DNA from: Psettodes erumei
Taxonomy: Eukaryota > Chordata > Actinopteri > Pleuronectiformes > Psettodidae
Reading direction: 5' to 3'
Assembly: GCA_016785225.1 (NCBI GenBank)
Contig: JAFBJZ010000224.1
Location: forward strand, 2,189,001 to 2,253,000
Length of the DNA stretch: 64,000 nucleotides
Shown: positions 11,454 through 24,329 of the stretch, one piece after another
How the letters are laid out: each line of letters opens with the position of its first letter
Position numbering within the stretch: position 1 is the first letter of the stretch
Notes under the pieces: generated by a model
What the model saw: only the letters and a program-made list of their open reading frames with translations
The model's database searches: none
What the model was told of the DNA's origin: nothing
Translations under genes and position numbers: made by a program

Positions 11454-13992
11454 AGCTGTGCTTATTAATGGCTGGTGATGGATCAATAAAGCATTAAAAA
11501 ATAGTTTTACAGATTCATGAAGACATTAGTTACAACTACAGAGCGTGTCTTATGAGAAAACGGCATCAGATGTTTTTCAGCTATGTGTTCTCCTCGAGTC
11601 CAGTTTCTCATATTTAGTCGTTCATTTGTGCTCAGCCAGTTCTGTAACGGTCCACGTCGACGCTTGTGCCAGGTGTGTTTGGCACCAGAGGAGTTTTCAC
11701 GGAACTTTACTTCCCCATGTTGACTATACTGAAGGATTGCTGGGCTCTTAAGACCACCAATGATAACGCCAAATAAAATGTAATAGCCCTAGAGCCTATG
11801 ATTCATGTCTTGATCCCTGCAGCTACATTAAACAAGCATTGATTGTACCCAACGCCCACCCTAATCCTAATGCAAAAAATAAATACCGTGTAAATTCCCC
11901 CAGCAGATATTCCTCCGCTTTCTCTGAGAGACTGTGCCGAGTGTGCCCGATCAATACATGCTTTTGGGTGTAAAATAACCTTTTGATGACCAGTGAGGAA
12001 ATGCAAGCCATTCAGACCGTTTCTCACACACCCTTATTGATTTCCCCATCTGTGTTGTGTGTTTTTTTTTTCCCTCCTTTTTTTTTTTTTTCCCCCACTT
12101 CGCTCCAACATGCCGCCACGGCCTCTCCTTTATTCTCCCCTGCTTCCCCTCCAGCACATGTGGAGCTGTGAGTTTAACTGCACTTGCGGTGGGTCCTGCT
12201 CCACCTTTTTTTTTTTTTTTTTTCCCTCTTTCCCTCTGCGATTTCAAAAGGTTAGTTTGGCTGGTTCGCTTTCCCCCTCTGCGGTGAGGGGAAAATCTGT
12301 CCTGCTGTGCTTACTCAGCTGAGCAGCCATCGCTACAGTCCACTTAGTCATTTCTTGTCCTATTCAATGCTATTTTTACTTTTTTTTCAGAAATGTTGCT
12401 TTGTCTGTGAGCGTCACAGGGAACATGGAGCTGGAGCTCATGTGTTTGGTCAACAGGTCTGAATCTGTAAACATGGTCAAAGCATTATTTAGGACACGGG
12501 GAAGTTGGACATGTGAATGAAGGTAATTACGCTTGTGAGGGTCAGGGGCCTTTTTTTATTTGTCCTGTTAAAGCAGTTCAGAAAGTTTGCTTCACTATAT
12601 TCCTATTTTGTGTGCTTGAATTATACTTGCATGTACACATGCCATTTGCCAGCAAACTTTCTGCCATTTCCTTTTTTAATCAATGCCGCTTTGATATGCA
12701 GCATGTTCTGTAATTGCCTTTTAAGGACAGTAATATTTTACGTTCTCTTAGTCATCTGGACTCTACCATTTTGATCTAATTCCCCTTGAAAGATATCTCC
12801 TGCATCCAGATATTTGAACCCTGTGGTCCCTGGTTGGTCAATATATTTAATGAAATATGTTAATAAATCTCCCTTTTCCACCAGAGTAAGCAGGCCCGCT
12901 GCAGACTCAGCTTTCCGTGTGGACTTTGGCGCCAGCTGAATAAGATTTGTGCCCCACGTCGTGGGCATTTACTTTGTGTGACGGCTTATTACCCTGCCCA
13001 TGTTGCAGCATAATCTACGGTGGGGTGGAAGGCTACCACTAATTTGCTAGGTCGCTAGGTTAAGGGTAAAGTTTTCACAGGGGACGAGAGTCTACTGCAG
13101 ATAAGCCAGTGAAAAGTACAGATGATATAGAGTGAGCGGGGCAAATGAAGTATGAGGGAGAGGGGAGAGTAGAGGCAGTTTTTCATTGCAGGTTGAAAGA
13201 TTTGGCAATATCTCATTATTAATTTTGTATATACAGTGAAGCAATAGGCTCTTATGAAAGGACAGCTCTTTTTTTGAAATGGGCCATGGGGTCGGAGATA
13301 ATATCTGTCCTTTGTCCCATAATTGGTGTTTCTTCTGAATCAAAGTAAAAGTAGGAACTGAGAATGCACAAACAAGTGTTGTCTCAACCCGCAGGTGAAC
13401 CAATCAATCCACTCATCACTTGGATGTGTCGGCGCACGCGAGCCTGGGCCCCTCGGTTCACGTATGAGTCGATATCTGCCATTGATTGTACATGTGTGGA
13501 GTGCAGGGACCTTTGTATGAGATAGCTAATGAACGTCTTAAGTGCTTCACATCAAGCTGCTTGGTTATGGCAAGTGTCGTAATGTATGCGAGCGTCTGTA
13601 CTGCCGTTTTGTGGTGGCATGTGAAGGGTTTCCTGAGCGTATTTGTGACGCGGGATGTCATCGCTCATGTTCCTGAGGGCCCGTACGTGTCGAGGGGTTC
13701 TTTTAGCACGTTGGCAGAGGAGCCTGCCTCCCGTCTCTTGGCGGAGCCGTCCCCGCAGCAGCTGCTCCAAGACATTGTCATCACTCTCCCCGTAATGAGC
13801 CCGGGGTGAGATGGGAAGGCTGGGCGGCAGGGGTGGGGAGTGCCACTCTGTGCTGAGGGAAAAACCCTGCCGTGACACAAGCTGTCTACGTGGACACGCG
13901 TGAGCGCCATCCTGTCTGAGACTCCTCAGGTGAGCCGGTGACGCGCCCTCGTTAATGGAATCGTAGTCTTAACTTTACAAGACCATCTGTCC

Positions 13993-14016
13993 ATCTATCT
14001 ATCTATCTATCTATCT
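13993..14016 (+). repeat. (ATCT)6 microsatellite
   Basis: Six perfect ATCT units are visible. This is a simple tetranucleotide repeat with no associated gene. Confidence 0.9.
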
Positions 14017-14119
14017 GATATTATGCTGTGTGTCATATAGTTAAGTGTCATGTCAGTGAGAAAATACAAGTGCAATTATTAAACCGTCACCAGTGTTTGA
14101 CAATTTCACCGCAGCACAT

Positions 14120-14350
14120 CATCATCTCATGCCCTCTCACCTCAAATCACTTCGTAGCAGGCGATGACACCTAATCGGCCGCGGTTGTTGTTAATCAGTG
14201 TAGAGATCCCTACAATTTCTTAACCGCAGCCGCTTCTTTCTTCCCCCTCTGCCGCTGTTTCTCCAGGCCCGAGAAACCTGGGCAGAGAAAAAGGCAATTA
14301 AGCTAATGCAGTATGGGTGTCATAAGGTTGTAGATATTTCAAGAGCAGAG
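14120..14350. promoter_or_regulatory. candidate regulatory block (RUNX-, homeobox-like words)
   Basis: The block combines 'gttgttaatcag', 'aaccgcagccgc' (an AACCGCA RUNX-type site), 'ggcaattaagctaatg' (homeobox-type core) and 'ttgtagatatttcaag'. It is free of recognisable repeats. The look is that of a conserved non-coding element, but conservation cannot be judged from one sequence. Confidence 0.22.
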
Positions 14351-15313
14351 CAATTTACCACTTGGAAAAAAAGAGGAGAGGGCTTGCATTAAACATTCCA
14401 CTCTCCCCCAGATTTATTATGCTTTTAGTTGTGTTTTATGTGATACAATTAGCGGTAGGTGCCAATAAGGCTCGCAGCTCAAGGACGTGGTCATCGCCTG
14501 GCCATCTGTCATTAATTGCGTTCTCCTGTTATGCGGCGGGCAGGCCCAAGGGGGGGGGTTGAGCCGTGTGTCACAAGACACATCACACCACAGGTGTGGA
14601 TATAACATTTATGTCAGTGTGGATCTGTGCTTTAGTGGATAAAAAATAGGGCGGCGGACTTGTCCTAGAAACAGTGTTGAAGTTAAGAGTCGAGCTCCAA
14701 GCGTTCTTTTCATACCAGCGTAACTTTTTGAGCAGATTTTGGACAATTTGAACTGTTGGACTTGTGAGGAATTAAAATGTACGACATGCAGATAGTGCGC
14801 AGAGCTGATGAGTTATTATTATCATTAGAATTGGCTGTTTTTATATGTATAAGAATAAATGCTTCCCACAAAAAAACAACCTCCAGAGAGCAAAAGCCCA
14901 CTCAATTTGGAAATTCAACACTGTCATACAGCAGCCCATTACAGCCTTATCAATTCCTTTGGCTGTGTCATCTTCATTAAGAAGCAAATGGGTGCAGGAC
15001 TGCAGAGGGCAGCAATGATATGCACAGGGATGGGCCCCCGAGCACCATGCCGTCTGTGGAAAAGGGAGGGGAGACCTGAGTGCAGATTTTCCCATCGTGC
15101 TCGCTCACAGCCGCCGCTGCAGCGGCAGCGTATGACTTATGTCTGTGGAGCAGCCAAGTTGGCTCTTCATCTGCTCTTTTTAATCAAGAATCGGGGACTA
15201 GTTTGCTTTATGGGTTTCCATTTTATGGGCGTTACATTAGCGTGTAGTCTGAGAAAGGAGTGGTGAAAACAGGACGTCGCAGCATCCACAGAATACAAAA
15301 CACCTAATCTTTT

Positions 15314-15332
15314 TCTCTCTCTCTCTCTCTCT
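15314..15332 (+). repeat. (CT)n microsatellite
   Basis: A CT dinucleotide tract runs into seven T and then 'cactgccgcag'. Together they look like a splice acceptor, but no matching strong donor follows closely, so I keep it as a simple repeat. Confidence 0.85.
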
Positions 15333-18310
15333 TTTTTTCACTGCCGCAGTAATGGACATGTTTCTTTTCGTTACCGGAGAATGCCTGCTGATATTTGGTG
15401 TTTGTCGTCCTTTTTAACAGCTTGTTTCTGTGCCCCAGCAGCATGACAGTAACACCCTTTATCAAGAGCTGTTAAGGAGCACTGTGAAAATTTAAAAGCA
15501 GGTGTGAAAAGCTTCCTATAGGTCAAATAAACCCAGTGTCTAGCTGATGTGCTCGACTCTACGCAGTCTTCAGAGAGTCTTCCCATTCAGAGAGGAGTGC
15601 AGAGAAAATCCGTTCAGTACATCGCTTGTGTGCACCCACATCCAGGGGTTTCTGGGAGTGTGAATGGAAAAAAAATCAGCCGCGTTTTCTGTCCTGTAAC
15701 AATGAGTCAAGCCCAAACATCCACAAAATATCGCAGAAGAAAATGCACATAATAAAAAGTAGCTGCTAAAGAGTTGCATGAACATCCACACCCTCCACCA
15801 GTGTGTCACTGATGTTTGCAAGCTTAATGGGATTTGATCTAAATTTAGAGGGATCATGTCTCGCTTGTATTTAAAATTTGGATTGCAGATACCTGGGCAA
15901 ATTGCTACTTTGCGCAGCTTCCTGACAGTGTGTCGTGACAAGGAAGACTCACTGCTGCCAAGAAGGACACGAGACGTGGAGTCTATTTTGGGGGTAGTCG
16001 GCAGTGGGGTGGCGCAGCACCACGTCCCCCTCTCATCAGCGAGAGCGTGTAAAAGCAAGATGGCACCCTGTGGCGTTGTTGAAGGACAGGTAGGGAGATG
16101 AGTTCCTGACACACTTTGGCATGTGTGCTCAAAATCACCCATCACGTCGGGGGCTTGACGGCGTTCATTTTGTCGGCGAGGGTTTGACTTGACAGCCTGG
16201 CAGAGATGCAGATGATCACTTCCTGCTTGTTTTTTGTGTGTGTGTCCATGAAAGCCAAAGGTTGGCAGGTGAAAGTTGCTTAATGCATTCGGGGCCGGAG
16301 GACTGGATGCCTGGTCCATCTCTGAGTGGGCTGATGGATGGGTGATTGACAGGTTTTATGACCAAACTGGCAGAGTGTGTGGAGAACAAACAGACGAGGG
16401 CAAAGTCAACGTGTTTGAAATCCTGGAGGTCTGATGAAAATGGGAATCCTCCTGTTCCAATTGGCTCAGCATCAAGCTGAAAAGCCATAGTGAATATCAG
16501 CATTTGCATCACAGCGCGTCCATTTAAACCTTCAAAAAGCCCTGTTGAATGAAGAAACATGAAGTTTATCGCAATCTCCTAATTATGGATTAATCCAATG
16601 AATGTGCAAATCGGTTCATCTGCTGCATCTTGGGATTTGTAAATATTTTGAAAGTATTTGTTAAAGGGGGTGCAGAAGAATAGGCACGGAGAGGGCTCAG
16701 TGACGGGCCGGGGAATAGCAGGCTGGGATCCACCATCTGGCCTATTCTGCATATTCCTGCCATTTGAATTGCAGATTGGAGGTAGACAGAAATTTTGGAA
16801 TGTGAGTGGTGGCAGACTTCACAGGGAAACGTCCAAAGCGGGAACAGCAAACTGTTTGAAGGCCGTCGTTTTAGGGGAAAGCAGCGACGGGAAAGGCTAA
16901 ATTAAGAACATGCTCATTTTGAATGGCACAGGATCCACTTGTATCTGCTACTGCTCAGTGTGTACACTGTGTTGTTGTAATGGAGAGCCCCGACATCTCA
17001 TCAAACTGGATTTGGTATTCAATGCTAAAAGGCGAGGCTATGTTTAAAGAGATTGCTGTTTCTTCCTCGGGGAATAGTCTGGCTTTTTGTTTTTGCTTCA
17101 TGTCTTGCCAAGAGAAAGCACTTTGACATCAGAGTCGGACCCGAAAGGTGATTAGGTTACAGCTTTGTGAGGACTGGGAGCAGGGAGGGACAGCGAGCCC
17201 GGCTCTCTCCATGCTCAGAAACGCTAAGGTTCACTAATGGAGACGCTCTATCTTGATTCATGTTTTACTGCATGCTAGTGATCTCTAGTGGGGTTGATAG
17301 CCATTTTTTTAAAAATTTGGAGACAGCTGTTTCCCATGCCAGCCAACTTTATTATATATAATCTATTTCATTATTTAAATGTTGAAGTGGTCCTTTAATA
17401 TTTCTCTTTTTTAGATTCAAGGAGGGGCAGGGTTTCATCAATGAAAGGACGTCAGTTCAGGAGTTAATTCATTACCTCTTGGCAACAGGTTGTTGTATAT
17501 GTGTGAGTAGTCGCTTCTGTCTCTGGGGGTCTTTGGCATTACACACCAAAGACTGTTTTGCCAAACTAGTATTCGCTGAGGTCTTGATTTTGCGCACACA
17601 GCATTCCAACATTTATGCCAAAACGATTGTGCTGATTCATTTGCAGCGCAAGTGAATGCAGCTCAAGCAGCCTCACGTCGGTGCACCTCATGGTATCATT
17701 GCCCCTAATAATCACAGCCAGCCCATTCCCAGATTTCACTCACATATCTAAGATGTGTGTGGACCCAAACACTCCAATCATAGACAATTTCAAGGACTTT
17801 GTTTTACTTAACACTGTAAAAATGTCAGCCGTAATGTGCAACCGTGGTCAGTGTTTATGAACAACCATAAAGGCAAACTTAGTGTAGCGTCACGGCCAAG
17901 CTATTATACAATAAAAGTTAATGTCCATGAAGAGAGGAGAAGAGAAGAGAGGACGATGCAATCGTTAAATACGAAATTACTGCTGTGTCACTCAAATGAA
18001 CGCTGTGCATAATAACGGCACTGTAGGTTTAAGTGCGACAAAACGGGGGGAGAAAAATTGGTGTTTTTATATGGCCAGAAAGAAGAAGACAATAATGGGA
18101 TTTGGTGCATAAGACAAACCTGAAGTACATGATGTGATTTCTCAAAAGTGAAAATACTTAATAATACCCCAAGGCATCAAAAACAGATCTGTAGAGTACT
18201 TTTGAGAGGGAGCCAGAATATATGAAACTCTCAAAACTTGGCCACTGGCTCAGAACAGACATAGGAAAAATCAATAGAAGCAGACGCCCTATTTTCCCTT
18301 CCTCTTGAAA

Positions 18311-18360
18311 ACACACACATATATATGTGTGTGTTGAGTGAGAGAGAGAGAGACAGAGAG
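18311..18360 (+). repeat. palindromic AC/AT/GT block followed by (GA)n
   Basis: Positions 18311-18334 are a perfect 24-base palindrome made of an AC tract, an AT centre and a GT tract. An interrupted GA tract follows. Alternating purine-pyrimidine palindromes of this kind can form cruciforms or left-handed DNA, but as a microsatellite this may simply be neutral. Confidence 0.85.
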
Positions 18361-19402
18361 ACCAGTCCAGTCCTCAAAGGTTAATGCTTCTTTCTCGGTC
18401 CTATGTAGCAGCACTTGAGCCGAGGGACACAAGGTCCAATGGAAAGGGGAACATGGATGGAGTGCACATGGCCTGTGGAATGTGATACAGCGTTGCCCTG
18501 ACATTGCTCAGCCACGAGAAGATGAATCGGGTGCAGACAGAGCCCGGGCCACAAAGCCATGGCTGGTTTTTGAGGCCAAGAAAAGGCCAGGGTATTGAGG
18601 TTGTCTCATGGAGTTAGATTGCACACGTGGGTTTGTGACTGGTGGAAGTGCGCTGCAAACGAGAACATAAATGCTGCGGTGAAGCGAAGTTGGCCTCCTC
18701 ATCCCTTAATGTGCGGGCACAGCGTTCATTTTGAAAACACGTTCCGGTATTAATGGCATTCACAGCTAACTGGCAGTTCCTGGGGGGCCACACAATATAA
18801 ATCTTTTCTTGCCCTTGGACTTAAAGCTTTTGCCATAAGTCATACCATCTGAAGGAGTATTATTGGGTTACAAGTGGGTGGTTTTCAAGAGGCAAAGCTC
18901 TGAAAATGCTGTGCAGCATGTGCACTTCAGGTATCACCTTTGACTCTTCCTCACCCCCCCCCGGTACAAGGTCTCAGCCAGGGTAGACCTTTGTGTCGAC
19001 CGTAACTTCATCAGAAGAGCTTTGCGTAACATATTTGTTTGCCCGTTACATAAAGGGCTGCATCCCACGCTTCCCGGTGGCATCTCCTGACCACCCTACT
19101 CTGTTAGCAAATGCTCTGGGTAACAGCGCTTTTAAAAGAGCAATTCTCGGGCACCTTTAACGCGCAGGGAATAATCTTCCCTATTTGGGGTCGTCAGCGG
19201 GTCGCTTGTTGGATCGCAGGAGCTCTCTGGACAGAATGAATGACTTGCTGCAGACAAAGGCAGAGGAGCAAACCGACCCCAGGAAAGGACACACAGCTAG
19301 CCGCCGCAGACAGCAGATTACACTTTATCACATTTAAAGCACTGGGACCTTGAAATAATGCACCTTTAATATAATTACCTGCCAGTAGTGCAAGAAGGAA
19401 AA

Positions 19403-19425
19403 ACACACACACACACACACACACA
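19403..19425 (+). repeat. (AC)n microsatellite
   Basis: About eleven perfect AC units are visible, with no gene association. Confidence 0.9.
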
Positions 19426-20022
19426 TCTTTTGAGTGTCACTTCATATCTAGCCTGACCTTCGGTGAGCCACTCAGAATTTCTGCTGGCGTAAAATCTTTT
19501 GTCCTCCTAAACTTGATTTTCCGTTTGAATTGGGGACAGAGGTTTTTAATCCAAGGCCCTGGCGGTTTAATAAGGAGTTTTCCTTATCAGTATTTTTTGG
19601 TAAGGTGTAAAATTAGTTCAAAAGGTACATTGATTGAGGTGACTATAGGGAAGTGATAATGTTGCTTATACTTACTTACTGCAGAGATCAAGACTGAGAA
19701 ATTGGGAATAGCCTCACACAGTACAAGGGGAAAAGTTAAATTGTTGAGAGGGCCCCAATTTGCATTTTTTATTCCGAGCAACACTAATCTCTGGCCTTAC
19801 AATCAGACTAAACCCCCACTTCATTTCACGTTATTCCTGGGGTTTGTTGTTCCTCTTTACATTTTCCCTAACATGAGAAAAATGTTTCCAGCTGACGCCA
19901 TTGTTAAAATGCCCTTGTTGTCACCGCCGGTAACAGCACACGTCGCCAAGTCAACCAGGACTGCCATGTTCAGGATCATAACCTCTTTCAAAATAAGCTT
20001 GTTTTTTGTTTTTTTTTTCCAG

Positions 20023-20113
20023 GTGTTTCTGTGACCAGCCGGTAAAGTGTGATCCAAAGCACCTTGATCTTAATCAGCGCCTGGAGAAATCCATCAAAAA
20101 CAGTCTCTCCAAG
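20023..20113 (+). other. candidate 91-bp exon, open in one frame, unidentified
   Basis: A long T-rich tract ending 'ttttttccag' precedes this segment, and 'tccaag|gtgaat' follows it as a plausible donor. Read with one leading base, it gives 30 open codons, beginning CFCDQPVKCD and ending EKSIKNSLSK, and it ends on a codon boundary. The composition looks protein-like, with three cysteines and several charged residues, but I recognise no family. The donor is moderate, and a 90-base open frame is common by chance. It could equally be part of a conserved non-coding block, because the following 250 bases also look regulatory. No partner exon could be linked in phase with confidence. Confidence 0.25.
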
Positions 20114-20350
20114 GTGAATCCTCCAACATTAATCAGGGCTAATGAAACATTAGCTTGCTGCTCCCAAGCTCCACGTGTGCTAGCTGTCGCTGCTCTTGTT
20201 GGGGTCGGCGGGATGTGTTCGCCCGGCCCGATTAGCACTTGATTGGCTCCACTGGTAATGATCTGCATTAGCCCCATTATTGGAAACCATAAAACTAAGC
20301 AGGGAATAGACTCAATCTTGTTAATATCCGTGTCCCTAATGTTAAAAGCA
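20114..20350. promoter_or_regulatory. candidate regulatory block rich in TAAT cores
   Basis: Repeated TAAT-type cores occur in unique sequence: 'acattaatcagggctaatg', 'cccgattagcacttgattgg', 'ggtaatgatctgcattagcc' and 'gttaatatcc'. Several lie roughly 20-40 bases apart. This density of homeobox-type words suggests an enhancer, without proof. Confidence 0.25.
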
Positions 20351-23300
20351 CTGAGGTAGATATCTGAGGGGAGATGTAGCGGAGAGATGGAGAGGGAAGA
20401 GGGAGAGGCATGTTCTGATGCGCCGCAGCAAAGCGAATGCGTATCTAATCTGACACCCAGCACTCCTGGCTAATGTCTTGATAGGGCGTAAGTGGATCAT
20501 TTCTGCCCTCAGAAAATTTTTCCCCAGTACAACTTAAAAGAAAGAGACTGGGGGAAAAAAAATCTCTGCCTTTTCGCTGAACTGTGCCCCCTGTTCTCTC
20601 ACTGTTCGTGTAATATTTTCTCTGTCTCCAGCTTTATTGATTTCGGATTACACTCGCTTTATGTTCCCCTGTATCCCGCGCTTTGGTGCAACGAGATACC
20701 TCACAATGCCACCGACTGCGGTGTAGGTTTCCAGCTCATCAAGCCCAAGGGCTGTTTATAGTCCTCTGTTGCATCGCTCGAAATGTCAACACAAATTCCT
20801 CGACTCCAGGCTGCAGAGCAGTGTATGGGGAGGGTGTTTTTTATACTGAATACATATCCAGTTTGTTGCAGGAGGTGGGAGGAGCACGGACATCCATCAC
20901 ATCTTTGCGTTGTCATGGCTGGAATGAAACTACTTTGCTGGGGTGGAGCTTGTCGAAGTGTTATTTTACTCTGCTTGCCAGCAGCAGTGCAAAATGTCTC
21001 CAGTTGCTTTTGCACTCTACAAAGTTGAGACAAGCGAGCCTTAGCTTAGCTGCAAAGGTTAAAGTACAGAACACTCACCAGCTTAATCTCTTCGTGAAAC
21101 TGCACTGACTTTGAGTGAAGCCTTAGCCGAAGCGTCATCAAGTGGCTCGCCCCTTAAATTTTTGTTCTTGTGTGTAATGTTTGACAAAATGTACATATAA
21201 AGCGTATAAAGAGAGAAAACTTAACCACATCTGTGAGTATTTCCCAGTCTAATCGTGTGCAGGAGGGGTGCAGCAATGGTGTGGCTGCAAGTCAACAATT
21301 ACCCAGCGGCTGGTGGAAATGACAGGGTAAACCTCAGCCGTTCTCATGTCCCCGCTCGCCACGATTGATGACTTCATTTATCTCTCCCCAGCCTGTCTTC
21401 TGCCTCTTCGCCCCCTCTGTTGCTATGAAAATGAATAGTCCATTTAAAATGGAGAAATCATGCCCTGAAAAAAAGCCTGTCTTTACAATACCACAGAGGC
21501 ATATTTATTTCATCTTAAAGGGGAGGTTTGAGGTCACCCTCCAGTCCTTCCCCAGTGACATTTTGCGAGTTGACATTCTGTGACATTTCCAGTTAAATAT
21601 TGCTGATATTCCTGCAGAGGAATTAAAAGCATGTCTAAAAGGGACGCCAGCATTAAAGCTCTTTCTCTCCCTCCCTATCTGCCTCCCTCGCTCCTGCCTT
21701 CCCTCTCCCTCCCTGTCTCGTCATCCCGAACACTCTGTCTCCCTCCTCTTCGCACAGCAACACAGGCTTACATGCACTACCTGCTAAGTGTGGTTGACTT
21801 GCATCTCCAGGTATTAGAGGAAGTCTCTTTAATCCAAAAGGATTACCCAAAATTCTATCACCCGGAATATACAGGAGGCAGACACAGAGTGTGTGACTGC
21901 AGAAAGCTTATGATGCTATTTTAAGGGGAGGAAAAATTCTGAGATTAAGATGCAGTAACACACGTGCAAGACAGACAAAATGGCCTTAACAAATGTCCTA
22001 CATATGTAAAAATGGATCGGATTCTGTGTGTCCATATTGGAACTGTATTAAAACAGGTTTACTCTTCATTACAGGTCTCTCTTGAGAAAAGACCACACGC
22101 TCAGTGAGACTATGTATTTCAACAAAGGATTGGATAAAGATAGGACCTGTAATGCGCATTGATGTTAACATATCTGACCGGATGACGTGCTGTTTAATAA
22201 GTAATAGCTACATTTACAAAGGAAAGGCAGTTATGTTTATGGTTTCGTCCCTGACGATGGACATTTGGCAAGCTTGTGATGCTTCACACTTCCTGTTTAT
22301 GGTCCATTGCTTCTGATCGGACGCCGCTTAAGATGTTCCTCGAGCTACCGATTTGCAAGTCGCCAAAGTCGAGCTAAGGCATTTCTTACGTTTCAGCTCG
22401 TAGCGACCAGAAAGGAACTTTGCCCATAAACCAATTTCGGCGAAATGCAGTGGTGCATCAGTCAATGTAATTAAAAGAGCAACGCTAATCAATGTTGACA
22501 GTCACCTAACAGCCATAAGTCTTTTACTTCGCTGCCTCCGCAGCGTTGCATGATTTAGCCAGTCACTCACTTAGCCCCGCATCAGTCGGACCTCTGCTTT
22601 TAGCAGCAGTGTTGTGTGCACACAAGGTCCTCTAAGTGTTTCCTATTGATTCATCAGACCATTAGCTCTGATACACCGCAGAATCCCTAAAAGCGATGAC
22701 TGACATACCATCAACTGCCATTAATTCAGTTTAACAAAGCACCTTTTTAGATTAGTCATGGTGATTCACGTCTTCTCTCGCATCCACTGTTCCCAATGTT
22801 AGAGAAAAGCGTGCATGTCATAACACATCAATATACGCTGTGTTTAAGTAGCTCACACTAGTAAAGGAGACGAAGAAGCAGAAAACTGTTGTTGTAGTTG
22901 TTACATTTGAAGGTTTGCATCTGATTTGCTTGCTGTATTTGTTTATATTGTGAAAGGTGCTCTATACATAAACTTTTCTTATCAAGTCGTCTGACTTTTT
23001 TAAGCTTTACGTTGATGTGCTGCATTTGGACCTTTCGATGAAAAGTTTCCATCGACATACGGAGTTCCATCTGTTGCTTTCTTCCAGGCTGCAGTTTGAT
23101 GTTTTGCTGTGGTTCGTCATTCTGCTCCTCTTGTCCTTGGCAGCAGAGCCGTGCTCAGGAAACCGGCTCGGACTGATTCATGCGCCACGTCTCCACTCCC
23201 CACACATCATCGGCACTCATCACGGAGAATCTCTGTAAATAATCCATGATAAATATGGTACGACACCCACCTATAAATCTCTGTCATTAGAGGCCTCTGG

Positions 23301-24329
23301 ATTTCATTTTCTACTGCCATTGCCGACATGATAATGATCAGTGCCTAGGGTCAGCGAGCGAAACCATAAATGCAGAGAGTTTCCGAGCCCCGAGGAGCAG
23401 CTGAATGGTCACTTTTTGAGACGACTGTTAGTATGCAGAGTCGAGCATTTATTTGAACATTTGGACGGAACCACAGAATCAGATCTGCGGCCAGAGACGG
23501 TAATTGATCGTAATCAAAATGTAAAGTAAGCCTGAGCCATCTGGCTAATGGATTTAATAGTTTATTTGACTGGAGAGGTGAATCAATCTTAAGATATTGA
23601 CCACAGGATCCTGAAGGATTAAGGATGGGCCGCGGGGTCGCGGGGCAGACCGGTGTTTTTGCTGCGAGAGGGCTAGTGCTTGGATAAAGTCCTGGGTTCT
23701 AAGCAGTTTAGCATATTGAATGGAAATTAACCTTTCTCTGAGGGAGAGCCCAAGACAAGCAAATCCTCTCTCATTTGTTAATTCATCCGTTAGCCCAGGA
23801 ATGATGGGACTACTAAAGACAGTGTGATGCCCAGTTGGTGAAACTTTTGCCAAAGACAAAAAATCTTTCAGTAACTCACAGGCAGCTGTTTACTACACTC
23901 TGCCAAGTAGGACATTATTAATATTGGATAGATTTCATTTTGGAATGCAAACACAAAAAAATTAAAGCATTAATGGCCTCACTGAGGCTGGATAAAGGGC
24001 TTGCCGTAAAAATTATGCGCACCTCGTCCTTCGCCACTGTGAATATTTCCTTGAGGATAATGCAGGATCAAGCGCTCGCGATATTGACATTGTAAGCATG
24101 GTGGTGATGGAGGTTCTCTGTGGTTAGTAGCCCTCAGTAGAGCGCAAACAATAACTTCTCCTGCAGACAGTGTCAGAACCAATCAATAGCACAATAAAAA
24201 AAAAAGATAGTGAATAAAATATGGATTATGAGTGCTCTCTGCCTTCATCTCACATCCGTGGGTATATATGCGTCTGGCATATTTTCTCAGTAAATGGAGA
24301 TAAACCACCAACCTATCTATTTACGTGCT
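20351..24329. other. non-coding stretch with one candidate short exon
   Basis: No gene is supported apart from the candidate exon at 21758-21810, listed separately. A pyrimidine-rich patch lies at 21660-21757. Regions 22480-22760 and 23230-23560 are unique and AT-rich and may be regulatory. I saw no interspersed repeat that I recognise. Confidence 0.5.
21758..21810 (+). other. candidate 53-bp exon after a long pyrimidine tract
   Basis: Nearly 100 bases of C/T-rich sequence end in 'cttcgcacag', a strong-looking acceptor. The 53 bases that follow end 'catctccag|gtatta'. Read in the frame TQAYMHYLLSVVDLHLQ, the segment is open and continues open through the putative donor for about 37 more codons to a stop at 21922. 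I recognise no protein. The donor is weak; the pyrimidine tract may be just a low-complexity CT repeat. Confidence 0.18.

Larger units (their letters stand above)
11541..20022. other. long non-coding stretch with microsatellites
   Basis: No gene is supported across about 8.5 kb. T runs lie near 12075-12091 and 12208-12224, an ATCT tetranucleotide at 13993, a CT tract at 15314, a palindromic AC/AT/GT block at 18311 and a CA tract at 19403. A 249-codon minus-strand open frame at 15570-16319 has no recognisable domain and is treated as chance. Parts such as 14120-14350 look like candidate regulatory sequence. Confidence 0.55.

Noticed and set aside
15341..15407. Strong CT-rich acceptor followed by an ATG reading MDMFLFVTGECLL
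   Set aside because: No adequate donor follows and the frame stops after about 21 codons; the acceptor is largely a CT microsatellite.
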